From Platanthera guangdongensis (Eukaryota > Streptophyta > Magnoliopsida > Asparagales > Orchidaceae): a stretch of 64,000 nt of DNA. Shown one piece after another: positions 35,513 to 46,353 of the stretch. Below the pieces are notes generated by a model that made no database searches, was not told where the DNA came from, and saw only the letters and a program-made list of their open reading frames with translations. The stretch is from NCBI GenBank assembly GCA_039583875.1, contig CM077165.1, forward strand, positions 66,886,757 through 66,950,756, in the 5' to 3' direction. Both the position numbers and the translations under genes were made by a program. How positions within the stretch are numbered: the first letter of the stretch is position 1; each line of letters opens with the position of its first letter.

Positions 35513-36388
35513 GTGTCGACACCCAGAAGAAAAGTGTCGACACTTAAGAAGACTTGTGTCGACACCCAGATAAGTAGTGTTGAAACTTGGAGTAATTGTG
35601 TCGACACCAGGGATGCAGAGTCGACACCAGACAGAAAGTGTCGACACATGAAGGCTGTGTCGACACTCAATGAAGAAATGTCCAGTAAAGAAGTGTCGAC
35701 ACTTAGAAGCAGTGTCAACACCCAGAGGAACTGCGTCTACATCAGAAAGTGTCGACACTTGGAGGCTGTGTCGACACTCAGCAAATTTCAACAGAGTCTA
35801 AGTATAAGTGTCAACATAATGAAGTATGTGTCGACACACAGCAGAAGACTCAACACTTTAAGAAAGTGTCGACACAATGAAGAATATGTCGACACACAGT
35901 AGAAGACTCAATACATGAAGAAAGTGTCGACACTAGGAGGCTGTGTCGACACTTAGCAAAGTTCAACAAAATTCTAAGTACAAGTGTCGACACAAAGGAG
36001 ATGTGTCGACACTCAGCAAAAGTCTCAACATAAGAAGAATGTGTCTACACAATGAGAAGTGTCGACACTCAGAAAGTATCAACACAGAAGGCAGGTGTCG
36101 ACACTAAGAATATGTGTCGACACTCAGCAAGTTCAACACAAGAAGATGTGTCGATACAAAGGAGTTGTGTCGACACTTACAGGAATTCAACTAAGTACTG
36201 AAGAACAAGAAGTTGTGTCGACACACAATATCAGTGTCGACACATGATGCAGAAGCTGTGTCGAGAAGTAAAATCTACAACACAAGGAGTTGTGTCGACA
36301 CCTTGAAGGCAAGTGTCGACACTTAGTCTACTTGTGTCGACACTTAGTCTATAAGTGTCGACACTTAAAGACAGACTGTCTCGACACT
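35513..36388. repeat. GTGTCGACAC palindrome array in element C U3 (5' LTR)
   Basis: By eye I count 25 perfect copies of the 10-bp palindrome plus about 15 one- or two-change copies. Successive starts such as 35513, 35534, 35556, 35577, 35598, 35618, 35638, 35657 and 35808, 35828, 35847, 35866, 35886, 35905, 35924, 35943 give 19-22 nt steps. Open frames of about 110-130 codons across it are translations of the repeat, not genes. Confidence 0.96.
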
Positions 36389-36521
36389 TTCAGACAGTTA
36401 CAGATATTTAAAGAAGTGACTGGATGACATGACAGCTGCCATTCCAGCCGGTCTACTGCAACTATCAGAGTTGTCAGAAGGCTGTTAGGAACCGGATCAG
36501 CCGGTCACCATGAAGAAGGCC

Positions 36522-36529
36522 TATATAAA
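36522..36529 (+). promoter_or_regulatory. LTR TATA box of element C
   Basis: TATATAAA about 130 bp downstream of the palindrome array. The 3' LTR has the same box at 47524-47531. Confidence 0.65.
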
Positions 36530-36986
36530 GGCTTATACTGTCAACAGAAACAGAGGATCAAGAGATTGATAAAGAGAAGGAGATCTAGCTATTCATTGAA
36601 GAATCATTTTCAAGTGAAGATCTAAGTAGTTAGAGAGAGAGAGCTCCTTCCAAGAAGACAGCCGTTGTAACCAGGCTGTTAAGAAGGGTTCAGATCTAGT
36701 TCTGAATCTTAAGTTGCAGTGATTGAAGATCAGCTGCAGAGAATCAATCCTATTGTGTTCTAAATTCAAGAAGCTTTGAATAAAGCCAAGTGAGGTTGAT
36801 CTCAGCAGAGTTCTTTCAAGAACTCATCAAGAACCTATCAACTCTTCTCTCTTTTTCTGAGTTGTAGGTATATACTTTGTATTCTAAATTTCTTGTAGGA
36901 TCCTTAGGGATCTGAGTTGTAAGCCTGCAATTATAAAGGCTGAGTTGTAGGGCCTGTGTGCCTGAGTGTAGGAGATCCATATCTCT

Positions 36987-37115
36987 GAGTGTAGGCCTTG
37001 TGGCTGAGTGTAGGCCTTGTGGCTGAGTGTAGGCCTTGTGGCTGAGTGTAGGCCTTGTGGCTAAGTGTAGGCCTTGTGGCTGAGTGTAGGCCTTGTGGCT
37101 GAGTGTAGGTCTTTG
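36987..37115 (+). repeat. 19-bp tandem repeat in element C LTR leader
   Basis: Seven units of GAGTGTAGGCCTTGTGGCT (starts 36987, 37006, 37025, 37044, 37063, 37082, 37101). It lies downstream of the TATA box, hence in the transcribed R/U5 part. The 3' LTR has seven units at 47987-48115, one shortened by 1 nt. Confidence 0.9.
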
Positions 37116-37405
37116 GAGAAGACTGAGTTGTACGGCCTTGGGCCTGAACTGTAGGAACCATTTGGGGTTCTGAGTGTAAGAGCTGAGGATCTAAGGTATA
37201 GTGGAGGAGTTTGGTCGAATCTACTACACTACTAGATAGGCGAAGGGGGAAAGTGGATGTACCCAAACCTTGGGGAACCACTATAAATCTGTGTGTTCAC
37301 TGTGTGCATGTTTTATTCTGTGATTGCTGATTGATTGTTGTGAAGAAGTAGTTATAACTCTATGATATAATCTGCAATCTGCCTATAAAGTTTAAAAAGA
37401 TTTAG

Positions 37406-37432
37406 TCACCTATTCACCCCCCCTCTAGGTGA
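37406..37432 (+). other. LTR-end hairpin of element C
   Basis: TCACCTA (37406-37412) and TAGGTGA (37426-37432) around TTCACCCCCCCTC. The 3' LTR copy is at 48405-48432. Confidence 0.75.
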
Positions 37433-37453
37433 TTAGGTACAATTTCTTTCAAG

Positions 37454-37468
37454 TGGTATCAGAGGGAG
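37454..37468 (+). other. Primer binding site of element C
   Basis: TGGTATCAGAGGGAG, 2 nt after the 5' LTR end. The first 11 nt match the initiator tRNA-Met complement. Confidence 0.9.
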
Positions 37469-37555
37469 GTTACTCAAAAAGGGACATAACTGTCTGAGTA
37501 GATCCTGTTGGCAGATTCAGGATAAGTAAAGTACAGAATCAAGAAAATCAAGAAA

Positions 37556-39598
37556 ATGGGTTCAACAGAGAATTATAAGGAACTTGGATCCATGAAGTTG
37601 CCCATTTGCAGAAAAGAGATTTTTGGCATCTTGAAAGAAAGGGTGAGACTATTTATGGAAGCCTCAGACCCTAGAATATATATATATATCACAGTTAAAG
37701 AAGGGCTATATGTGCCTATGAAGGTATCTGTGTTAGATGCAAATCAGAGAACACCTAAAGACTTTTCTGAAATGACAAAAGATGAAATTATTCTGGCCAC
37801 TATGGACAAGAGGGCTCAGAATATCATTGTAAGTGTCATAGATGATGCTACATTTCAGAACTTCATACACTGTAAGACATCAAAGGAGATGTGAGATACT
37901 CTTATAGTGTACATGGAGGGTTCAGAAGAAGTTAGACAAGACAGAAAGTCTTTGCTAAACCAAGAATATGAGAGCTTCAGACAAGGCAGGTCTGATAGCA
38001 TAACAGAATGCTATAAGAAATTCTATAGGATAGTTAATGAGTTAATGTCCTATGGAAGAGATTTCAGCAATTATGAGCTGAATGATAAGTTCTTGAGGTC
38101 CCTAACAAAGGATTGCGACATCAAGATCTGTGCCATAAGGGAAATGGCCAAGTTAGCAGATATTCCTCCTCCAACATTGTTTGGAAAGCTGTTATCCTAT
38201 GAGATGCACTTGATGGTAAGGAAAGAAGAGGAGAAGACTACAAGAAGTGAGCATAAAGAAAGAACATTGGCATTCAAGACAGAAGCCACGAAGAAATACA
38301 AAAGTAAGTCTCCATCTCCACCTCCAAAAGTGGCTGAGACTGAGACAGATGAGACAGAATGCAGGGATTCTGAAAGCAGTGAGAGTGATGAGGATCTTGC
38401 AGCTTTCACAAAACACTTTCAGTAGTTCCTAAAGAAGAAATAGTGGAGGTCAAAGCCATCCACTTCATAGGGAAAAGATGACTATTATCAGAACAAGAAG
38501 TCATCAAAGAAAGACCGAAGAAAGCCCAAGATAAATAGAACTTCATCTTCAAGGATAGTTTGTTATTGTTGTAACAAACAAGGACATGATGTTGCTGACT
38601 GTCCAGAGAAGAGGAGAGAGTCAACAAATAAGAAAAAGACTCAATTCAAGGGCAAGAAGGAAAGGTCCTTTGTTGCTAAGAAGGACAAAAGCCTGTCAGA
38701 CATATCTTCTTCAGAAACTGAGTCAGAAGCTGAAGCATACATAGGACTGTTTGCTGAAGAAGAGGAAGAGGAGTTCATCCAGATAATGAACTCTATATAT
38801 GAGCAAGAGGACATTCAGTGCAAAGGACTGATGGCCTTAACAGAAGGTGACAAAATCCATGAGCAGCCTGGACCTAGTAAGGTACAAAATTGTTCTTTAA
38901 GTTCAATTTCTAGTGCTAGTTCAGATTCAGTTACATCAGCATCAAGTGATGCCAGTGGATTTGAATCTGAAGGGGATATTCATCAGTTGATTGATGAATA
39001 TATAGTTCTGTTGCAAGCTTTTAAGAAAAGCAAATCCTTGGCCAAAAGTCAGGCTAAGGAGATTGCTAATCTTAAAGTTGCTGCAACTGATTTTGAGAAG
39101 TTGTTTGATCAAAAATTAAATGAAATAGCCAGACTGAAAAACATACCTGTTATTCAGATGGGGACTATAACATTCAAGAATGATCAAATCAGAAATCTGG
39201 AGATTAGTCTTCAGAAGGAGAGAGACATTGTTGCAAGGTTCTCTAAACCAAAGTCTTTTCTACCTTTGATTGATGAATTTGTACATCAAAAGGGTAAAAC
39301 TGGATTAGGGTTTACACAACCTGCTAGGATTGTAAAGTCCAAGTCTAAGGGCAAAGCCCCAGTACTCAATAAGCCTGCTATAGATAGAACAGCTAGGGTT
39401 GTACCTAAGCAAAGGTACAATAGATTTGAGTGTTGGTGTTGTGGCAATGTAGGCCACTTTGCCATAGACTGTTGGCATAATTCTAATGCCATGGTGAGTA
39501 GCAAACTGCCTGTTGGAAGATCTACAGATAGCTTTGTTAAGAGGCAAACTAACCAGCACCAAGGACCCAAGAATTCTTTGGGTTCTAAGGTTAACTAA
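37556..39598 (+). pseudogene. gag: Element C gag (several nonsense codons)
   Basis: ATG at 37556 (MGSTENYKELGSMKLP). The capsid-like copia gag/UBN2 region is broken by TGA at 37892 (a Trp codon in A). Further stops lie at about 38423, 38441 and 38470. Zinc knuckle 1 is CYCCNKQGHDVADC (38562-38603). An acidic Ser/Glu-rich and coiled-coil stretch follows (38690-39240). Zinc knuckle 2, CWCCGNVGHFAIDC, is near 39430-39471. The single frame continues from start to TAA 39596-39598 and on into pol. Element A has the same two-knuckle arrangement; B and E have one. Confidence 0.88.
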
Positions 39599-42500
39599 TC
39601 TGTTTTGCAGGTAAGTCCAAGTGGCCATGCCCCAATATGGTACTTGGACAGTGGATGTTCTAGGCATATGACTGGAACTTGGGGATTGCTAAAGGACTAC
39701 ACACCAATCAAAGATGGTCCTAAAGTCACCTTTGGTGGTTCTGAAAAAGGAATCATCAAGGGTTTTGGTAACATTTCTAGCAATCTTATTACAATTACTC
39801 AAGTGGCCTATGTTAAAGGTTTGAAACATAACCTTATCAGTATAAGTCAACTGAGTGATTTAGGATATGACATCTCATTTATCAAAGATGGTTGTCATAT
39901 CAGGAGGTCAAATGATCAAGAGATCATTTTGACAGGTTATAGAAAGAGAAATGTCTATTGCCTAGACATTATGTGTGAGACCAATGGTTCTCCTGTGTGT
40001 CTTGTAGCTGATGAGAAAGTCTCTCATTATGTCAAATGGCACAAGAGGCTAGCCCATCTTAACTACAAGATAATTGGCCAACTCTATAGCAAAGAGTTAG
40101 TGAGGAATGGTCCTCAGGTTAAGTGTATTAAAGATGGAATATGTTTAGCTTGTCAAAATGGCAAGTAGACTAGATCCACTTTTAATAGCATTGAGAACAA
40201 AGATGCTGTGAGGTGTTTATACCTCTTGCATATGGATCTCTTTGTTCCTATGCCAGTTCACAGCCTAGGTAGGAAGGTCTACACATTTGTGGTTGTAGAT
40301 GACTTCTCAAGGTTTTCCTGGGTGTTCTTCCTTATACAGAAATCTGAAACACCTAATATCTTCTATAGTTTTGTCAAACAAATTCAGAATGAGTTAGACA
40401 GTACAGTGGTCAAAGTAAGAAGTGACCATGGTACTGAATTCCAGTCTGATAGTATGACAATGCTATGTGAAGAGTTTGGGATATTTCAGGAATTTTCTTC
40501 ACCAAGAACACCTCAGCAAAATGGCATTGCTGAGAGGAAAAATAAAACCTTGATTGAGGCTGGTAGAACCCTATTAAGTGATACATCTCTCCCAGAATAT
40601 TTCTGGGCTGAGGCAGTAAACACTGCATGCCATGTAATTAATAGGGCTACCATTACTAAGAGCCACAACAAGACCCCCTATGAGATTGTGAAAGGCAGAA
40701 AACCAAATCTATCCTATTTCAGGATCTTTGGTTGTAAATGCTATATACTTAACAATGGTAAGTCTTACTTAACCAAGTTTGCTGTCAAATCCCAAGAGGG
40801 GATCTTTGTTGGGTACAGCAACTATAGTAAGGCTTATAGGGTCTACAACTTGTCTACTCAAGTTGTAGAAGAATCAGTACATGTAGTATTTGATGAAGCT
40901 AGACTTATTAACAATGAGTTGTCTAGAAGTATTTGCAGCTCCACAGGTGTGACTAAGAGGATGGACAAGCTCACTATTAAAGAAGGATCTACTACAAGTC
41001 AGCATGTAGATGATAGTGGATGTTGTCCAGGGGGAGTAATACATGCACCTGATGCAGAAGAAGACCAAGGAGTACAGCAAGTTGAAGAAACTGAAGGAGT
41101 ATAACCTGAAGCCAGGCTGCCTCCAGCTAATAGACATCTAAGAGATCATCTAGCAAATCAAATTATTGGTGATCTAATTCAAGGGGTACAAACAAGGAGC
41201 AGAAATCTAAGCACAGTACTCTACTCCAGTTTTCTATCCCAAGTATAGCCAAAGAAGTTTGAAGAAGCCATCCTAGACCCTCGTTGGATTGAGGCAATGC
41301 AAGAGGAGCTGAATCAGTTCAAGAGATGCAAAGTCTGAGAGCTTGTTCCTAAACCAAAAGACCACAACATAATTGGAACCAAGTGGATCTTTAGGAACAA
41401 GATGGATGAACATGGAGTGATTATCAAGAACAATGCAAGACTGGTTGCTAAGGGATATAGGCAGGAAGAAGGTATTGACTTTGATCAAACCTTTGCTCCA
41501 GTAGCCAGACTGGAATCCATAAGGATGTTCCTGGCCTATGCAACCTATCAAGGATTTAAAGTATACCAAATGGATGTTAAGTCAGCCTTTCTGAATTGTA
41601 ATCTGAAGGAAGAGGTCTATGTGGAACAGTCATCAGGTTTTGTTGATTCAACTCAACCTAATTATGTCTACAGACTTAGGAAGGCTTTATATGGGTTAAA
41701 ACAAGCCCCTAGAAGCTTGGTATGAAGCCCTGTCTAGTTTTCTCATTGAGAATAAATTCACAAGGGGGAAAATAGACAAGACTCTATTCCTTAGGGAATC
41801 CAGAGGCAAGATCATACTAGTCCAAATATATGTAGCTGACATAATATTTGGGTCTACTGAAAATAGTCTTTGCAGAAAGTTTGCAAAACTAATGCAAGGA
41901 CAATTTAAGATGAGCAGTATGGGTGAACTTAAGTTCTTCTTGGGTCTCCAAGTTAGACAGACTGAGAATGGTTTATCCATATGCCAGTCTAAGTTCACCC
42001 TAGAATTAATAAGTATGGTATGGAATCTTCCAGTACCATGAAAACTCCTATGGGGTCAAGTATGTCTCTTTGCAAAGATGATGCAGGGAAACCTGTAGAT
42101 GAGACTTTGTATAGAGGGATAGTTGGCTCCCTTCTATATTTGACTGCAAGTAGACCAGATATCATGTATGCTACATGTGTCTGTGCTAGGTACCAAACAT
42201 GACCTAAAGAGTCTCATTTGACAGCAGTCAAAAGAATACTGAGATATCTTAAGGGCACTCCTTATCTAGGCCTTTGGTACCCTAGGAATGGAGACTTTGA
42301 ACTGACAGGTTATTCAGATGCAGATTTTGCAGGCTGCAAAGAAGATAAGAAAAGTACAACTGGAACCTGTCAATTCCTAGGAGGAAGACTGATTTCATGG
42401 AGTAGCAAGAAACAAACAAGTGTGGCTATCTCCACAGCAGAATCAGAATATGTGGCTGCAGGAAGTTGTTATGCTCAACTTCTATGGATACAACATCAGC

Positions 42501-42769
42501 TAGAAGACTATGGTATTCAAGTAAGTGGAACACCACTATTTAGTGATTCTACTAGTGCTATATCTATTGCAAACAATCATGTTTCCCATAGTAGAACTAA
42601 ACACATTGAAATAAAATATCATTTTCTAAGGGAACATGTAGAAAAAGATGACATTTCACTGGAGTATGTTAATACAGATAATCAACTAGCTGACATGTAT
42701 ACTAAGCCTTTAGAAGAAACCAAATTCAATAGGTTTAAAATTGAATTAGGTTTGATAAACTTAGAATAA
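39599..42769 (+). pseudogene. pol: Element C pol: protease, integrase, RT, RNase H (broken)
   Basis: Protease has IWYLDSGCSRHMTG (39639-39680). GAG-pre-integrase has HKRLAHLN and CLACQNGK, ended by TAG at 40166. Integrase 40208-41104 keeps [14 protein letters not shown] and QQNGIAERKN. RT has TAA at 41102, TAG at about 41246 and TGA at about 41336, a 1-nt insertion at about 41710 in KQAPRAWYE, and YVADIIFGST, where YVDD's first Asp is Ala. RNase H is 42218-42769, ending ...LGLINLE, with a TGA at 42200. It is in the same frame as gag, after a single TAA. Confidence 0.9.
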
Positions 42770-42795
42770 GTTTACAAAAATGGCTAAGTAAAATA

Positions 42796-43105
42796 GTGTC
42801 GACACACAGAGTTGTCTGTGTCGAGACAAAAAATTGGTGTCGACACTTCTGAGAAAAGGTGTCGACACATCTAGGAAGTTGGTGTCGACACTTCAGAGAA
42901 TTAGTGTCGACACATACAGGGTCGGTGTCGACACATCCAAGGTGGTGTCGACACTTAGACTTAATGCAGAATTAGTGTAGTAAATTCTCGACTAAGTGTC
43001 GAGCTAAGTAGTGTCGACACATAAACAAGTGTCGACACATATATTCTGTCGACTATCCTTGTGTCGACACATAGTTGTCGAGACATTATAAGTCTGTGTC
43101 GACAC
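42796..43105. repeat. GTGTCGACAC array between pol and extra ORF, element C
   Basis: Copies start at 42796, 42818 (decayed), 42837, 42859, 42882, 42904, 42925 and 42945, 19-23 nt apart, then more loosely to about 43105. Two partial words follow the TATA box (about 43177 and 43215). Same word as the LTR array. Confidence 0.94.
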
Positions 43106-43151
43106 AATTTGAGTATTTTGACGCGCCCTTTCATCTTCAATCCTAGAAAGG

Positions 43152-43160
43152 TATAAATAG
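43152..43160 (+). promoter_or_regulatory. TATA box of a putative internal promoter, element C
   Basis: TATAAATAG, a canonical plant TATA sequence, about 50 bp after the internal array and 99 bp before the extra ORF's ATG at 43259. Confidence 0.6.
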
Positions 43161-43258
43161 GATTTCACCATTTTCTGTCGACACGCTCACCAAAGTTTCG
43201 ACACCAAACTTGTGAGTCGACACCTCTCTTCTCTCAATTCAAAATTCTTCAAACCCTA

Positions 43259-46092
43259 ATGGCGCCCAAGCTCGAAGAGAATGTGAATGAAGGATATGAA
43301 CTGGTGCGGCATGCGTTTGTTGACGTAGAACCAGAGATCAAGGATGTGGTAACCCTAGTTGCAAACTCAGGGTTAGATTTTCTTGTTTCAGAGCCGACAA
43401 AGATATGGAAGAAAGAAGTTCTAGAATTTCTGAATGGAGCAACCCTAGACGAATCTGTATTCCAGATAAACTCAAGGGTTCATGGAGAAAAGGTGAAGAT
43501 CACATCTAAGAGTTTGAGAAAGGTACTAAACCTACCAAGAACTAAGGAAAAAGATGAAGTTTCTGCTTCTAAGACTGGAGAAGCACTGACATGGTGTGGA
43601 CTGGATTCCAAGATGAAAATTGGATCAGTATTCAACAGAAAGGGACTGAACAGCCAAGGAAAATGCTTGTCTGAAATAGTTGGAAAAGTTATCCTGTGCA
43701 AATCTGGAGGACATGATAGGATTTCAGCATATATGTTCAGTCTAATGAAAAGGTTAATCTTCCAACTAAATACTGATTGTTCTGCAGTATTGTTTGATAA
43801 GATTAAAGAGAGTATGAAGAAGCCCAATTTGGGCAGGATACTCAGTCTTTACTTGGCTGGTAGTATACCAGAAGTAATGAGCCAAGCTATTGGATCTAAA
43901 ATCAACCACATGAGAAGAATGGACATGAGAATCTTCTCAAGATGGGATAGAGTTTTGACTAAGGAAATGCCTACTCCTGAGAAGGTAAAACCACTAAAGA
44001 AGAAGAAGAAGTCAGCCCCTGTGGCTCAAGAATCCTCTAGTAGCTCTAAAGAGCAAGTTGTCTTTACTCCAGATGATGAACAAGACACTGGAATTGCTGG
44101 AAAGTCTCCAGCTGGACAAGATGATGCAGAGAGGCAGGGGGAGCTACCACAGGCTAGCCCAATACACCAAGATTCTATCCAGGGGGAGTCTCTACTGGTT
44201 GAAGAGCCAACTCCCTTAGAAAGTGAAAGAGCCACTCAAACCATTCTTGAGGTAATCACTGAAATCAACCAATTAGATTTCCTTATTGAGAGTGACGTTA
44301 TAACTGACAAGTTATCTGATGTTAATCAGCAAACACAAACACATAGCCAACCCCAAGATGTTGTCATGGAGGACACATCTGTTGCAGATCAAGTGGAACC
44401 AAATCAAGTAATTGATGAGATAAGAAAATCTCCACCACAACCTCAACAAGAATTTACTTTGGAAGAACTGTTCCCTGATCTACTCCAAACAGACCTTGAG
44501 ACAGAAGTAGCTGCTGTTGAGGGGGAGAAGTCCCATGTTGAGGGGGAGCAAGTGGAAAGTGTAAAGGAAACTGCAAGGAAGGAACCTGAAGTGCAGAAGG
44601 AGTTACCTCCAAGCCCTAAGGACAAGGTTGATATTGCAAGCACATCTGCTTCTGAAGATGAGGAGGCTGCCAGAGCTAAAAAGAGAAAGTTTCAAGTCTT
44701 CAAGAGGAGAAGCCAAAATTATAAGAAAGCTCTGCAAACCATTGCACCACAGCCTACACCACAGCCAGCACAATCTGTAGATTACAGTTCTCTGATGGTT
44801 GCATTACAAATAAAGCTTGATGAGCAAAGGCAAGCTATAGAAAAGAATGTAGATGAAGGGTAAAAATCTCTACAGTTTGATCTGGCCCAAGATATTAAGT
44901 CCATCAGATTTGAGATGAATCTGAATAAGAAAGAGATGCTTGACTGCTTCCACAAGGGAGCGAATGCAGTAGTCAATCTAGCCACTCATCAGGAGAAGAT
45001 AAAAGCTCAAGTAGATGAGATTACAGTAAAGCAAGGCAATGTTCTGGAGAATCAAATAAGAATGAATGACAACTTGACTGAATCACACAATGTGATAGTC
45101 ACTGAGATGCAGAATCTGGCTGCTGCTCAAACTACAGCTAGGACTACTGCCCAGGAAGAGTTTGATAAGAAGTTACAAGAAGGAATCACTGCTGTTACTT
45201 CTGCAATTCAAGATTCTCAGAAGCGCTCACTGAAAAACTCCAAAGGTTGAAACCTTTCTTTAAGGATGGAGTTAACTATTTGGATGCCCAAATAAGATTT
45301 CAAAAAGATGATCTGAGGGATCATATTGTTAGAGAAGTCATAAAGGGGGAGAGGGTGTTAGTCAAAGCCAGCTCTGATCATGCAAAATCGATTTCCAATT
45401 CCATCAGAGCCACCCTTGGATATCCTCCATTGTGTGATGATGACAATGTAGCAGAGTCTGGGATTAATCCTGCTTATCTTGGAGGGGAGCAAGCTGAAGT
45501 GGCTCAAGTCATATATCCTCCACCAGACTTTGATATGATACATGCAGATATACAGTCAATGTATAGCCCACCTGAGGGAAAGAAAAATGTCATCAGAGAA
45601 AAAGTGGTTCAGCCAGTGCCAGAGGCTATACTGAAAGAACAAGAAGCTTTGTTGCTGAAAGAACAAGAGACTCTATTGTCTAAGAAATGGTTCAGAGAGC
45701 AAGCTGAACAAAGGCCTGATTTTGAACAGTGGAGCCCCACCTCCAGGAATATCATTCTGAATGCATGGAAGGCTGCCAAAGACAACATTGTGGACAGAGG
45801 CAAATGGTATTCTGATGTGGAGTGGAGGATGCATGAGAACAGACAAGAAGCCATTGTGCAGTATAGAAGAAAGGCAAAGATGGGAAAGCTACCTCCTACT
45901 GCCCAGGAGCCTAGCAAGTACTTTCCCAAGCCATATCATTACTTTAAGAGGCAAAAGATCAAAGCTGAAGAGCTAAAGAAAAAAGATCTTAAAGGCAAGA
46001 AGCCTCCTGCTGCTGAAGATGCTGAAGCCCCTGTGCAAGCAAAGATACAGTCTGGGAAGGACATAGTTATCAAGGAGGCTGAGCAGAAATAG
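43259..46092 (+). pseudogene. Element C extra ORF (post-pol, function unknown), nearly intact
   Basis: ATG at 43259 (MAPKLEENVNEGYEL), preceded by AAACCCTA. The frame is open for 534 codons to TAA 44861-44863, continues in the same frame to about 45230, then shifts by one base and stays open to 46092: about 940 residues in all. Residues 1-240 form the domain shared with A (VGKVILCKSGGHDRIS, FDKIKESMKKPNLGRILSL). Residues 241-460 are acidic, Pro/Gln-rich with a KKKKK cluster. ARAKKRKFQVFKRRSQ near residue 475 is a candidate nuclear localisation signal. Residues about 500-680 look coiled-coil. The C-terminal domain has W..RNIILNAWKAAKDN and YFPKPYHYFKRQK. No signal peptide or membrane segment. 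I do not recognise a known family. Confidence 0.7.
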
Positions 46093-46353
46093 AATAGAAT
46101 TTATCTTTAGTTTACAGCTGTAATCTTTTGATTTTAAAAACTCTGTAAACTTTTGTATAATGAATATGACAAAGTTGTTAAAACAATATGATGTGTGAAA
46201 CATCTATTACATAATTGTTCTGAGATATATGTGTGTACATGTTTTATTTAATACATGTTTATGTACTTTCCCTGATTGCATAATCCTGTTTTACATCATA
46301 CTGTAATTTTGTTATGTATGGTGTATATCATTGACTAAGGGTTATGACTTCTC
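46093..46353 (+). other. Element C 3' untranslated stretch
   Basis: AT-rich sequence between the extra ORF stop and the polypurine tract. No ORF, repeat or RNA gene is visible. Confidence 0.7.

Larger units (their letters stand above)
35368..37451 (+). repeat. Element C 5' LTR
   Basis: TGTTGGGTACATTG to CAATTTCTTTCA. U3 holds the GTGTCGACAC array (35513-36388) followed by TATATAAA (36522-36529). The transcribed part has a 19-bp tandem repeat (36987-37115) and the terminal hairpin (37406-37432). Confidence 0.96.

Noticed and set aside
35513..35902. 129-codon frame rich in Val-Ser-Thr, and similar frames at 46514-46861 and 46985-47308
   Set aside because: They arise because GTGTCGACAC at ~21-nt spacing avoids stops. 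The two LTR copies do not preserve the frame.
35513..36388. CRISPR-like array of short repeats with ~11-nt gaps
   Set aside because: The repeat is only 10 bp and palindromic, the gaps are short and partly similar to each other, there are no cas genes, and the surrounding DNA is a plant retrotransposon LTR.
43259..46092. Extra ORF as a classical envelope gene
   Set aside because: Position fits, but there is no signal peptide, hydrophobic membrane span or cleavage site that I can see; basic clusters and coiled coil suggest an intracellular protein.
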